Source: Albugo candida
Taxonomy: Eukaryota; Oomycota; Peronosporomycetes; Albuginales; Albuginaceae
Reading direction: 5' to 3'
Length of the DNA: 64,000 bases
Assembly (NCBI GenBank): GCA_905220665.1
Contig: CAJNAR010000008.1
Location: 186,001-250,000 of the forward strand
Shown here: positions 9,285 through 21,241 of the stretch, one piece after another
Numbering within the stretch: the first letter of the stretch is position 1
Layout of the letters: each line of letters opens with the position of its first letter
Notes under the pieces: model-generated
The model's database searches: none
What the model was told of the DNA's origin: nothing
Seen by the model: the letters and a program-made list of their open reading frames with translations, nothing else
Made by a program: the position numbers and the translations under genes

Positions 9285-10352
9285 ATGGGATCGTATCTCA
9301 CTATTGTCAACGACACGCGAGACGATTGGCACTGTAAAGTGGCGTCCGATACAAAAGCCATCAAACTCACTTCGCTCGTATTTGGAGTCATCGGCCTAAT
9401 GGGCGGCATGTTAGCCGCATTTCGATACGTTGTGCCTTTATCCACAGCGTTAGTCGGTGGTAGTACAGTCACAATATTTGGAATATCTGCTGCGAATATG
9501 ATATCCACTTCGACAATGATGGCCAGCGATGCGATGGCAGTAGCGAGTCAGACGTCACAATTCGCTGTTGCCGCTTCCAAGGAATTAGATGCGAAATTCA
9601 GCGCGGAAAATTATGCGCTGATTCCCGCTGGAAACTCGCATCAGTACAAGAAGATGATGCTGTTGGCGTGGAGACAGGGAACGTGTATGCGCGCAGTGAT
9701 TTTGAATACAACCGCTGTGGAAGTACTAACGTTATTAATGCGACCCATTTTCAGTGCTGCGAGAGTGAAAGGTACGCGCGAGTATCGAATGTCATGGTGG
9801 TTAAGACAACATCCTCCGAGATCCAATTATATAATTGCAGCTATTGTTCAACCAAAAGTGCATTTAGTAAAGTCTCCGGTGGTCAATGCGCCTCTACCGG
9901 TTCCACCGATTGCGTCAGTACAGACAACAGCTCCTGTGAGTAAATATTCGGAAACAAATGGTACGGTCGAAGCGAAAATTGTGGAGAAGAGCATGGTCAA
10001 AAACGCTTCAATAGCAGATATATTGTCTCCTTCGCTGCGAATGAATATGTTTGGTACATTGGAGACGAAATCTCCAACACTTTCAGAGAGTAGCCATACA
10101 GATGAAAATAAGACCGAGCAAATTACCAAAACGATATCATCTTCTCCCGCCATCAATTCTCCGCCCATATTGTCACCAGTTACCACATCAGAGCCCAAAA
10201 TCGCCTCAGCTGCAACATTGTCACCTTCGCTTGTACCAAACGATTCCTTTAATCCGATACGACCAGTTGTCACTGCAGCTCCATACCCGATTTCCGTCTT
10301 CAAAGCGCCCGATTTACGAGAAGAAAATTTGAATTGGGACTTTGATAATTGA
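9285..10352 (+). CDS. MGSY-family membrane-associated protein, unknown function
   Basis: 355 residues, no intron. It starts MGSYLTIVNDTRDDWHCKV, which is shared with the gene at 33207 (MGSYLTIVNDTKDEYLCKL) and with the broken copy near 56.9 kb. A hydrophobic region follows (about residues 29-73, two possible TM segments), then a conserved block with W-R-Q/C-Q-S-x-C-x-R and MRPIFSA. The last 150 residues are Thr/Ser/Pro-rich and not shared with the shorter paralogue. The 3' 98 bp fall within the inverted-repeat arm. I know no function for this family; three copies in one window suggest a lineage-specific expansion. Confidence 0.8.
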   Translation: MGSYLTIVNDTRDDWHCKVASDTKAIKLTSLVFGVIGLMGGMLAAFRYVVPLSTALVGGSTVTIFGISAANMISTSTMMASDAMAVASQTSQFAVAASKELDAKFSAENYALIPAGNSHQYKKMMLLAWRQGTCMRAVILNTTAVEVLTLLMRPIFSAARVKGTREYRMSWWLRQHPPRSNYIIAAIVQPKVHLVKSPVVNAPLPVPPIASVQTTAPVSKYSETNGTVEAKIVEKSMVKNASIADILSPSLRMNMFGTLETKSPTLSESSHTDENKTEQITKTISSSPAINSPPILSPVTTSEPKIASAATLSPSLVPNDSFNPIRPVVTAAPYPISVFKAPDLREENLNWDFDN

Positions 10353-12621
10353 ATCGCTACACAAATATTTGCTTTTTTGAAACGCTGATGCTTTCTGCAT
10401 TGACTGATTGCTTAGAATTCGACAGAAGGACGAGATTTGCGTATGGCAGAAGTCTCCGATTGGAAGAATTCTTCAAAGTTCTGATGAGAGAGGTCGAAAG
10501 ATTCGGTAGCCGATTCGACACGTGAGTCATTCAATTCGTTTACAGATACATCGGAGACGTACGAGGCCATTAAACCAATGCTTGATTCAAAAGACATTGG
10601 AGGTGCAAACACACTGTGATCTGATGCGAACGAGTCTGTGAGTTGTGTGCTTGCGAGACCATGCGATACCGAGTGAGCGGCTTGTAATCGGCGTTGTGAG
10701 AGTGCTGCTTGTTCGTGTTGGCTCAGGTCCATAGATGCAAATTTGTCTTTTTCTTTCATTGAGTACAAACGGAAGGCATCCTGTACCGTAATCGATGTGA
10801 GAGGTCTCAATTTATTTTCAGACTCATTTGGAGACTTTTCTGCTTCACGTGAGCGATATTTGAAAAAAGCCACGACGCCAATGAATGCGAAAAGACTCAG
10901 CAGACCGATGACAGCATACATAATGAATGATTGTCTCTGAGAGGAAAGGGAAGATGAAGATGGAGCCTTTTCGTTCATTGCCTCCTTCGCAGTTGTATGG
11001 AGAGGCAAAGTTCTCTTTGAAGCATCTGAAACCGATTCATTCCAATCAGAGTCATGTTCTTGTCTGATGTTTGGCTTTGCACTGCCCGACTTTTCATAAA
11101 GTTGTGCATATACACTCGAGCAATCGACACCAATTGTGCAAGCGCCATTCAACGCTTCATGACACGACAGATCAGGCGTCACACACGGTGGACAGATTCC
11201 ACTGGAAACCTCACATCCATCTTCACGATTCCCTTCAAGAAAACATGTTACGACTTGGCCGCATGTCTTTGTAGAGGTCACTACAAGGCATAATATAATA
11301 TAATTAGAATGTGCGATTCTCCAAAGAAGCGTTATATTATGTGTACGTACAGAGTCGGAAATGAGTACTCAGACTCCATAAGAGAAATAGTCCGACTGTC
11401 ATGACGGCGAATACGTTTATCACAGTGGTGCGTGTTGATATGCAAAAGTCGTTTTAAAAATACGGTTTTCCTTACATCAGATTGATCTGCGTCACTGCCA
11501 CCTCATTCTTCCAATGAGAAGGTGTATAAATGCTGTCTTTGTCTGTGTAAAGGCGTGTATAATAAGATGTTTTTATTATACGCTGTTTCTCTTAATCGAA
11601 AGGATTCGTCTCAGTTCATGGATTAGAATTATTTATAGGAAAGTTGTAAAGCAAGTGTCGACGACTCTCAGTGAGCGACGAGTTGAATCGTTGCAAAATG
11701 CTGAGAACCTGTGTTTCTTCAAACTTGTTGCATACTGATAGCAAAGTCGATGTATCACAACACGATGTCGAGCAGAAAAGAAGTGAAAACAGGAAAAGTA
11801 TCATATTTAATACGTATGAGGAATTGGGACCTTCTTTGGCAGAGGCATTGAGGTACAAAGAAGTTTCGACGCCTTTGAAAATGCAAACTCTCAATTCGAC
11901 AGAATCGGCAGAGAATTTGGAACGATCGATTGAGTCTCAATCTCAATCTCAATCTCAATCTCAAGCAAGCGCATTAACACAACGCGACATTGCTGTTGGT
12001 GTCACTCGCTCCATTGTAATCGGTCGAATTCAGCAATCTTCCGTTGACATATTGTCTATTGTGGAAGATTTCTTCACACAACTGATTGCACAATTGAAAT
12101 TGAATGCAACCGGATTCTGCTATCTTCAGGAGTCTACGTTTCTCGTGTATCTCGAGACACCGCCCGATACATTTGCACGTGTTTGTCGCTCACTATCACA
12201 ATTAACTGTTTGCTTCCCTCGTGTCGCAAAATATCTCGATTATGAAAGCATGCGAATTCTGGGCTCTTGTGACGACAATCCACTACGACTCCTTCAAGAA
12301 ATGAACTATCGTAAAGGTGCAAGCACTCGCACTCGCAAACCTGACGACTCGACAACATCGAGTGATCAAGACAACAGACACTACATGCAAATTGCAGAAG
12401 CATTCATCAACGTGGTCAAATTCATACGATGGATGTCGAATTTCTCCAAGGTACGAATTGTGTTTTGCATACATGAGCAGAGTTCAATGCTTTGTACATA
12501 GGAAGAGCGATGGAAATCTACGAACAAAAATCTGAGCATTGATCAAGCACTACTGCCTTCTGACTCGCTCATTGCATGGTTTTTGGAACAAGACGATCTT
12601 ATGACACTTTCAGAGTTTATT
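10255..12621. repeat. Right arm of the large inverted repeat
   Basis: This is the mirror copy of 1..2424, separated from it by a 7.8 kb spacer. Here the repeat boundary lies inside the intact MGSY-family gene (9285..10352), whereas the left arm has only the last 32 codons of that gene. The right arm is therefore the parental side and the left arm the derived copy (inference from the truncated gene). The SQ-repeat gene of this arm is complete in the window, with its second exon running past the arm to 12699. Confidence 0.95.
10412..11402 (-). CDS. Type I membrane protein with 8-Cys ectodomain, right-arm copy
   Basis: Mirror copy of the gene at 1277: exon 1 at 11402..11351, intron 11350..11281, exon 2 at 11280..10412, 306 residues. 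All eight cysteines, the signal peptide, the TM helix and the splice sites are kept. Differences from the left copy are few (for example NREDGC for NRQDGC, AMNEK for AISEK, ESATES for ESTTES), which suggests both copies are still translated (inference). It converges tail to tail with the MGSY gene, 59 bp away. Confidence 0.85.
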
Positions 12622-12699
12622 CAAACATTCGATGAGCCGATTTCACATTGTTTCGAGTCAGAGCGTATTTGGCCACTTCCTACTTTGGTACCTTTCTGA
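11698..12699 (+). CDS. S/Q-repeat protein of unknown function, right-arm copy (complete)
   Basis: Exons 11698..12450 and 12502..12699 joined across a 51 bp intron (GTACGA...CATAG) give 316 residues; reading straight through the intron gives a false early stop. The Ser-Gln run has only five units here against fifteen in the left arm. Exon 2 adds 65 residues (start EERWKSTNKNLSIDQ) rich in acidic and aromatic residues. A central stretch (TGFCYLQESTFLVYLETPPD) weakly recalls BLUF/TEX47-like proteins, but I cannot confirm this. No signal peptide or TM helix is seen, so it is probably cytosolic. It is divergent from the 8-Cys gene with about 295 bp between the starts. Confidence 0.8.
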
Positions 12700-12744
12700 G
12701 TACGAAATGGACGAAATGAAGTTGTGTACAGAATGAATGTGAAA

Positions 12745-12880
12745 TGTGGGAAGGAATGAAGTCGTTGTTTGTCGTACGTGCGCCTCCTACGCAGTAGCCA
12801 TCGATGTGTGACTGGAGTCCGAAATTGTATTACATGCGACGTAGGGCTTGCAAACAAATGCACTCGAAGAAGAAATAACA
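12745..12880 (-). pseudogene. Fragment of the secreted CDGGxC family
   Basis: The minus strand here matches the 3' half of the secreted Cys-rich gene at 48645..49075, including a DGYC-GGA block followed by a Thr/Asn-rich end. Stops and a lost cysteine break it. It sits just beyond the outer end of the right repeat arm. Confidence 0.55.
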
Positions 12881-12899
12881 ATATTTCTTTAACACTGGA

Positions 12900-14168
12900 T
12901 ACGAGCTATAAAGGGGATGATTACAGTTAGCATGTGAAGATAATGCTACAATGGAAGTAGCTGCATCGCTTGAAGAGACATCTTTTGAGCTGTATGTCGT
13001 CTGAATGTGACATTGACGATATAATAATGATTCTTACATTAGAATTGATAAGGAAATGCCATAACGACGGCTTCCATGTCGTCTTTGAATCCATAATTTG
13101 TGCTTCTAAACGTGAGATGTATACATCGGTGTCCATTGTCCGTATAGTCGATAATCAAACACGTGAACAATTGTATGGTGCTGCGATATAAATGTTTGTG
13201 TTACCCTTTGTCCATCTGCCACCTGCTATCTGATTATGTAGACCCACACTCTTGAATTCCAAGATTGATTACCGCTATTCCAATATTTTGTATCAGCCGG
13301 CATGCATCGGTACTGATACCAAAAGGTTTTTCCGTGAGAATTAGCTATCGAAGCTGGTAGTTATGAGAGTACATCACATCCAACTTCAAATATCAGTCCA
13401 AAGATTAAGAATTCACAATAGGTATAAAGCTGCTGTGATTCGTACCACAGGCCAATTAGACATAGCATTATCGAAAACTATTGTCACCAATGCTCAGCCT
13501 TGTCCGAAGAAGCCTTTTACATTGCTTGAAGCTGACCTGAGCATACCTTCAAAGCGTTCCGATGCCATTCTGAACCAGAAATGATAAGTTCTTGGTATCT
13601 TTCCTAAGTATCGAATGATCTAGCAGCTTTCTTGTATAGATTTAAAGAGTGAGTCTACCAATTCAGGGACCGCTAACCAGCCCCCACCCTGTTTGATAAG
13701 GTACTGATTACGAGTTATGATTGGCTAAAAAGAATACCCTTATTTTTTGAATACATATATCTTCTAAGAAGCGGTTTTACAATATTGAGATTGGCTAGGT
13801 CTATATCTAAAGCTACTGCTGTAGGTGTTGCTGGTGCTGTTGGTGCTGCTTTGCATTTGCTACCAATGACAGCAAGCTGGCCTTCACAAGCAAGACGAAC
13901 TGCTGAATCCGTTTAGAGTAGATCACCTGCAATAAATGAATTGTCAGATAAATATAACTTTTGCCAGCACAATTAGCATACAGCACAAATTACCTGTTGA
14001 CGCAAAGATCCATCCTTTGAGAGCAGCATGGACGCTCACCACCCAAAATGTTAGTACATGCCAAAATGGCGCTTATTGTTAACCAGCAAGTCGTCGTAGG
14101 TAGCTCATCGAAGCAGCGAAGGTGGCATGCATTTTGCTGGAAATCGGGTCTGATGAGTTTAATAGTTG
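12900..14168. other. Gene-poor stretch with no intact gene
   Basis: Only short frames are present. One of 73 codons (12970..13191, plus) ends in a protein-like run (CHNDGFHVVFESIICASKRE) that has a diverged, broken counterpart near 45,390-45,500. Both look like remnants of one unidentified repeated sequence. The rest shows nothing I can interpret. Confidence 0.4.
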
Positions 14169-14169
14169 A

Positions 14170-14334
14170 AGGTGTCTATATTACTAGAACTAGACTAACT
14201 GACTTCTCTAGTTGCCTAGGCTATCTTAAATAACATATATTCATATAAAAAACGTTTCGTGAAATACCTGCGAGAGATGATAAGATGTCGTCTCGTTGAT
14301 AATCCCGTATCGTAGTAGCTCCAGCATCCTTAAG
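14170..14334 (-). repeat. 5'-truncated 3' end of the non-LTR retrotransposon
   Basis: This 165 bp is about 90 percent identical to the adjacent 3' end of the full element (from about 14338), in the same orientation. Similar octamers flank it (agttgaag on the left, agtcgaag on the right), which could be a target-site duplication. It is either a separate dead-on-arrival insertion at the end of the older element or a tandem duplication of its 3' UTR. Confidence 0.75.
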
Positions 14335-14605
14335 TCGAAGGTGTCTATATTGCTAGAATTAGACTAACTGACTTCTCTAGTTGCCTAGGCTATCTTAAAT
14401 AACATATATACATATAAAAAACCTTTCGTGAAGTACCTGCGGGAGATGATAATATGCCTTCTCGTTGATAATCTCGTATCGTAGTAGCCTCAGCACCCTT
14501 AATACGAGACTGTGTCCAGCTTGTAAATGTTGTAAAGTTGAAAAAGATGTAAAGTTGTCAAAATGGTCCAAAAGTACCGTGGTTTGAAAATCGGTGTGCG
14601 CCACA

Positions 14606-17600
14606 CTACGGTGAGCATAACCAGCCAACTAGGACTAGGATCCGAGTTGCACTTGCATTTTGACTTGTCTGTGCCGTACCCGCAGTTATGATCTTCGGCG
14701 TCTGAAAAAATCCACCAAATGATCCTTGCGTTGCGAGTTGATCCAGCACCTTTGTAAGCCGAATGCGTTCGTCTTGGTCGTAACACTGTCTTCGAAAGTA
14801 CCGAACGTGCGCACTAAACGTGGTGTAGATCACGGAAAGTGCTGGAACTGTCGGAGTTGCTGATCGCTGATCGAACAAACGACGATTCCGATCTTTCCAG
14901 ACGAAGTGAAGTGTCACGCTTGCAATGCAAGCCATAATTCTGATATAATCTTTAAATATTCTTTCCAATCCGACCGTACTGTTGGGACAATTGCACATGC
15001 AATATGAGTCCAACGTGGTCGAGAGGAGAAAAACTGATCCCAACTAGGGAGTAACTCCCTCCATAACTGTGACCGTGTGATCGCACTCTAGAAAGAGATG
15101 TTGATCGGATTCCACTGCCCCACACGAAGGCTGCGTGCACAATATAATGTCGGGCTGAATATCCTTTAAGAACCAGAAACGAGATCGAACTGGCAGCATT
15201 CGGAAGGCTAGACGAAACTGTAAATCCTCGAAAATCGGTAATAGACGTTTTCGAAGATGCCGTGATGTAGCCATAAAAGTTCGAATTCGTTCTGAATCCA
15301 GTGCGTCCGATCTCTCCCGTGTTGACCAATGTGTCGACATCGGATGACTCTTGGTTGGTTCGGGAGGTTTCCAAACGATTCGTGAGAGTTGTGAGCGTGA
15401 TATAGTTGGAAAATAATGTTTCCTTTCCGTGCTTTTTACTCCCACATCAAATGATCTGCCACTTGTGGTTGGTGTAATCCAAGTGATGATACCAATCGTC
15501 AAGTGGATACGCTGGAGAATCTCAGTGACTTCATTGTAAAGTCGACGCAGCAACTTTTCTTCAGACATATCCGATGTGTTCAGCTCTTCGTCGTTGTAAT
15601 ACATGTCGACAAAATCTTCCTTCGTTGGCCATGTGTCGCTTTCACGAAAAAAGTCTTGAAGACTGCGAATCTCGAAAAGCGTAGCAAACGATTTTCGAAA
15701 TGTTCGATGTGGTTCATCCACCATGCCAAGATTGTACCAAACGTTCTGCGTACTCGGATGACGAGTAGCAGCTTCGTAATGTAACTTTTGGTCGCAGTGA
15801 AACCACATCGGTTGTTCCATGTAGTACTGACGGCGTTGTGAAACATTTGAATCTGATATTGAAATGCTCCAATCCATCTGATGCCACATTCTAAATCCTT
15901 GTTTCCACCATGACGATATGCTCTCCCATCGAACCATTTTACCATGTCGATATGGTGCGTTGTTGAATATTCCCATCGGCTTGTATGGTCCAAAGGAAGG
16001 TTGGATGAGTTGTAATAATTCCGTCGAAGCAGTTGTCCAATTCGCAGGAATAATTGTTGACGCATCGGATGCGAACTGCTGAAGGAATTGAATACGTTGT
16101 AGCTTTAGTCGTCCCACCAAAAAAGGAACTTGTAGTCCACCATCTTGTCGGCGAAGATTTAAAAACTCTTTGCGGAGTAGGTGAACATGTTTTGAATCTG
16201 TTTTGTGTTTCCGACCAAGCACAAATCGATTTAACATCGATTGCCACTGTCGAATTGTCGCTGCTGGTATGTCTACGTGCATCGTTTAATGCCACAAACG
16301 TGATAAAATCATCGTCTGCGCAACCAGTAGTCGACCACGAACAGTTCTTGCTCGTCGAAACCATACACCAAACCCATCGTAAAAACGCTTGTCGAGAGTT
16401 GAAATAACCATCGAATGAGTTGGTTTCTGGCCGAACGGAATACCCAAATACTTGACCGAATCCTCCGGACCCATTATGGTCAAATTGGGAATACGTGGAC
16501 ACGGCTTGGTCCGATTCAACGAGAGCAAAGATGATTTACTCAAGTTGAGTTTCGCACCCGATCCATCGCAATAGACTTGGACGAGTTCGAGTTGCGTCAA
16601 AACACCATTTGGTGTCTCTGAAAGCAATGTCGAATCGTCCGCAAAAAATAATCCAGTTGCGACAGTCGTGCCATTAATCCAAATGCCATGTTCTTCATGT
16701 TGACGAAGTAAATTTTCCAAAGGTTCGATCGTCATCAGAAAAAGTAATGCTGAGAGAGGATCACCTTGTTTCACTCCACGTTGCGGTGTAATGGACGGTG
16801 TGATATTTCCATCAATCATCAACTGCGCCTTTGTGTTATTGTACAAAAGACGAACCCATCGATGGAACTTTTTTCAACGCCCATTTTTTCCAAAACGCGA
16901 AACATGTACGTCCAATTGACTCGATCATAAGCTTTCTCAAAGTCGAGAAAAGTCGCATAAGCTTCCTCCCCACGATGAGTGACCAAGTCTTGTATGTCGG
17001 TCAGATGTCGAATATGGTGATCCATCGACCTTCCTCGCACGAATGCTTCTTGATCTTGATGGATCAATTTTGACAAAAACCGTTGCAATCGATACGCCAA
17101 CACTTTTGAAAGTACTTTTACATCGACGCAAAGCAGTGCGATCGGTCGATAGTTGCCAGGATCACCGCGTGATCCTTTTATGTATAAAAGTGTGATTGCT
17201 GAGTGACGTTGTGATCGAAGTAAAATTCCTCTTTCCAGCTGATATTCGAACACTATCTTCAGACACTCTCCAAACGTTTCCGGATCAAGCTGATAAAATG
17301 CAGCTGGTAGTCCATCCATACCTGGAGAAGAACTACTCCGCATGTGCTTGATCGATTCCGCCATCTCGGTCGTACTTAAGGGAGTAGAGAGACGGTCTTG
17401 CTCTGCTGAGGCAAGGGAAGCTTGAATCGAACCGAGCAAGTTTTTTTGTTTTCTGTCACATGGAACAATTTAGTCGGTCGCTGAGCTATAAAGAGAGCCC
17501 ACGACATCACTTCAATGATCTCTGAATTCGTCAATAATCTCCCTCGGGTTCGATGTCACGGTACCACATTTTTTTGTAACATTTTCGATCGGCACGCGAC

Positions 17601-18790
17601 GACAAGAACTATCCGGAGGGGGAAAAAATGCTTGGAAGAGTACTCCATATGCTTCACGTGATGGTCGAAACTTTCATCTTGGTTGTATTTTGCGTTGTTT
17701 TCGACTGAAATTCTAAATTGTTGAAGACTCGATTCGTAAAAATACCGTGACTCATTGTTGTCTTGAATGCAATATCGAGCTGCTGCGAATTCCAAAACAT
17801 GCTGGCTAGACTCAACATCACGTCGGCTATCTTTTGCAACCTTTTTTTAATGCTTTGAAGCTGTTTCTTGATTTTCGTCTTCCAACTTTCCCACATTTTA
17901 CCGGGATTCGAAGTTGTCCATAACTGTTCGAGCACCAAAATCGCTTCCAATTTGATTGCTTCGACAACTTTAGGATATTCAAATAGTCGTAATGAACATT
18001 TCCAATATCCTCGACCGGGTGATTGAGTTGGATTTGCAAAAGTTACTTTTTGTGCCAGATGATCTCCGGCATGTCGTGGACGAAAATACTCAGAGGTTTT
18101 GTATACGATGTTGAATAGCTCTTCCGACATGCAAATATAATCAAGTCGATTCTTGCGCGGTAATGGTCCTGTAAATAATTTTTTAGTCGGATGTTGGATT
18201 CGCCAAGCGTCTACCACACCCAACTACGAAAGCCATTCCAAACACGCTAATCGACTTGGTTCGTGTCGAATTGTTCCACTCAAAGCATCGATAGCTGGAT
18301 CGAGTGGTGTGTTGAAAACACCAAATACGATATGTGTTGCGGTCGATTCGAAAGTGCTGGAAAGCAATAACTCATAAAAACCCACTCGTTCCTCGGCCTT
18401 GACCGGTGCATATACATTGTGAATATACACCGGTGCGTCGTGAATGATAAGACGCAAAACCAAATAACGATTTCGAATGCTTCGTTCGGTGAGTTCTTCA
18501 GCTGTTGAGTAACCGGGAAAGTCTGAACGAAGGATTGTCATGACACCGCCACTGCGGTTTTGAGTCGGATGGAGAAAAGCACTGTTGTGGTCGTTGACAA
18601 ACATTTTGTGCTGCATTTTTGAGGATAATAAAAACTCAAATGATTCCAGTTGGTTGCGATCGTGAAACTTGGTTTCTTGAACACAGCAAATGGAGTTTTG
18701 TGATAGGATGTGGTCGATAAAAAGATGACCATTTTTATGAATTCCATTAACATTCACCGTGAGTGCTGAGACATTGTTCCACGTTGAAAT
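14606..18790 (-). pseudogene. LINE copy 1 ORF2: endonuclease, reverse transcriptase, CCHC-like end
   Basis: The endonuclease part (18757..17654) starts with NVNGIHKNGHLFIDHIL and keeps CCVQETKF, RLDYI and GDH. The catalytic GDFN is GVFN, so the essential Asp is lost, and a stop at about 18221 splits the domain. The reverse transcriptase (17439..16286) has SPGMDGLPAAFY, FLDFEKAYDRV, the GVKQGDPLS motif and the active-site FADD. A frameshift near 16840 separates the palm halves. The C-terminal part (16282..14606) carries a C-x4-C-x7-H-x4-C motif (CTQPSCGAVESDQHLFLEC), usual at the end of L1-type ORF2. The ATG used for ORF2 in copy 2 is mutated here. Confidence 0.9.
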
Positions 18791-18832
18791 AATCGAGGTG
18801 CCCTTAGTATTTAAGCGGAAGTGGACCAGAAA

Positions 18833-21241
18833 TCAACCTCGTTTCACCATCTTGTTGTGAGAGGTGAAGTGTTGTATGTTCCTCTGGGAAAAAGCTGAGA
18901 TTGACGGAAAGAGCAGCGATGTCACCATAGAGAAGTCCACGCCATCTACCTCCAAACCATTGAGACCAACATTTATGCCAACGTCGGAGCGGAAGAAGGA
19001 TATGATCACATTAGTTGGAAGTAAACGACAATGATGACCCGGAATCCAGATCACTGGTCCTTCGGTGAGATATTGGATCCAGTGATCGTTTGTGTAGAAT
19101 GTCGGAGCAGTACACATGAATAACGTTCCAACAACGCGAGAGCTTTCGTTTCTCGAGTCAAACCGATAACTATGTCCGGCACTGACGTCCACCACGACAT
19201 TACTTTCTCGAACAAAACCGATCGCTTGGAGGGAACTTTTCCACCAACGTGGCGACTCCATCGCGTCGCAAACGTAACATCTTCGCCGAGATTGTGTGTA
19301 GCTAAAACGCGATTTATCATGAGCAGATGCGCCACTTCATCCAAAGCTTTATCATTCGACTCCATACACGCGAGTAGCACACCATTCATCGTGATCGGAT
19401 GATCAAGTGCCGCTCGGATGATTTTGTCCGGATTTGTGCAGAACTGGATTAGCTTTCGCACATGAGGGATGGAAGCATCCGCTTGAACCAGCTTGTCCGG
19501 TCGGAGCGAGTGAAGGGCATTTTTGGAATCGATATCCATTAGCTCCCCTATTTCACCAACTCGGGTTGGTCGCTCCGATTTCTCGATCGTTGTATGCCGT
19601 TTCTGATAAAAGTGTGCCGCCTCTTTCGAGGTGGCCACCTCTTGTGGCATCCGTGCTTTCACGGGGATGATTTGAACGCGATTTCCATTCTCCGGATTGG
19701 CAACCGCTTTTACTTCTTCGATCTCCACTTCCATAGTTGCGAGCACAGAAAAATAATTACTCGTCGCTAGTTTCGGAAGCGCAAGAGGTGGTGCTTTGGT
19801 GACCATTTGTTCGAACGGCTCCACCCGATTACGTTTTCCACTCGTCCATGCCAACTTCATGGATACATCCCCATCCCGTTCTACCCGTGGTTGTGAGTAT
19901 GACTGACTGGTCAGTTTGAGGATGGGAGGAGATGGCTGCAATAAGGCTGATGCCCCTGGTGGTGTGATAGTTGGGGGAGTATTGAGCTCCAACGAGATTT
20001 GATCGGAGATCTTCCGTCCAGGTTTCCTCGCTTCCAATTCTTGACTGTGAACTGGCTTCACTACCGTTTGTGGTGCCACCACGAGCACCGTTGGCGCGTT
20101 TGTTTGTTTTGGTTTTTGTTGCGGTTGATTTTGAATGTGGTTTTGCTTTTTCTTTTGCTTGTTCGATTGTTGTTGCCGTGCTCCCGTGGTTGATATAGCA
20201 CACAAATCCAAGCAATAAGGACCACGTTGACCAAAACGTGGTCGTTCCGATGGGATAGGAGCGTGTTTCCCTCGCACAGGGTAAAGCAACTTTTCGTATG
20301 CAATTTGTTCGCATACTTTACCGATGCGGACCAGCTGTGGAGGGCACGTAAGAATACTAAAGTACACTCTCCACGTCGACATCACGACACCCTTGCACGG
20401 AACAGTTTCGCGGAAAGTAGCAAAGACGACTGGACATCCTAGACTGTGAAGGGAACGTAAAATCGGAATCCGTTCTTCCTCCACGCCCACTCCAAATATA
20501 TCCAGGTAGTATTTGGATTCGAGAGAATCGTACTCCCGAAAAAAGTATTGAGACCCGAGGATGGTTATCGGCTGGCACTCCAGCTGTTGACAAGCATCCT
20601 CTGTGGAAACCATCACTCGAAGATTGCCACCAGGCATCTTTGATACTTGAGCAATGGCTCTGCTCTCCAGTAGACTCTCGAACACTGGATTCCCATGATC
20701 TTTCATAAGGGAAGACAGGATTTTCCCGTTTGGTGTACGCACCAACGCTTGCCCTGTTTCTAGAATCATGGGAAAGGTGGCCTTGGAGACCTTAAAAGGC
20801 TTCGCTGCCCTCCAATTTTTCAGCCAACACCGACCACGCGGGATGTTGTCCATCAGCATACAATCGCATAATAGACTCGACGTCCGAGGCTTCCGGCTTT
20901 GGGAGCTCCACGCGAAATTTCGCTCTAGCTCTTGCCTGGTCCTTACGCAAGGACTCCTGTGAGTTGATAAGGTCAGCAAGAGTGGGACTTTTAGTGTCGT
21001 CCACACTTGCAGTTTCAGTTGCCTTTGGGTCACTCTGTGACGAGGCAACGACAGTACCGCTTGTACCACCGGTACCACATCCTACACCGGTAGCACCGAT
21101 ATTACCCTGTACCGTCACACTGGGGGTGGGGGTACTTTCCACGCCATCACATAGGGGTGATGACTCATCAACAATCATGCAATCACTCAAAACAGGGTGA
21201 CTCGTGAGGGTTGCCACGTCACTACAAGTGGACGCTAGCAC
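18833..21241 (-). pseudogene. LINE copy 1 ORF1
   Basis: ORF1 is split over three frames: 21241..20792, then 20790..19051, then about 19130..18833. Comparison with copy 2 shows that the upstream out-of-frame extension of the 675-codon frame is not the protein start; the true N-terminal part is in the 149-codon frame. The protein has a conserved globular N-half, a Gln/Lys-rich linker (about 20200-20050) and a conserved C-half. I see no CCHC knuckles or esterase motif, so this ORF1 type is unassigned. It probably binds the element RNA (family role, inference). Confidence 0.8.

Noticed and set aside
10743..11293. Plus-strand frames opposite the right-arm 8-Cys gene
   Set aside because: They are shadows; each has an equally long mirror frame opposite the left-arm copy, and splicing and cysteine conservation support the other strand.
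1..12621. The inverted repeat as an assembly duplicate
   Set aside because: The arms differ by a 60 bp array length change, three small indels and several substitutions that keep the frames, and one arm has a truncated gene at its edge. Long reads would still settle it.
13640..13780. Possible tRNA-like stem region
   Set aside because: No cloverleaf or anticodon arm could be drawn.
19051..21078. 675-codon frame taken whole as a gene
   Set aside because: Its first 90 codons are out of frame with the protein; copy 2 shows the real N-terminal frame. It is also part of a retrotransposon.
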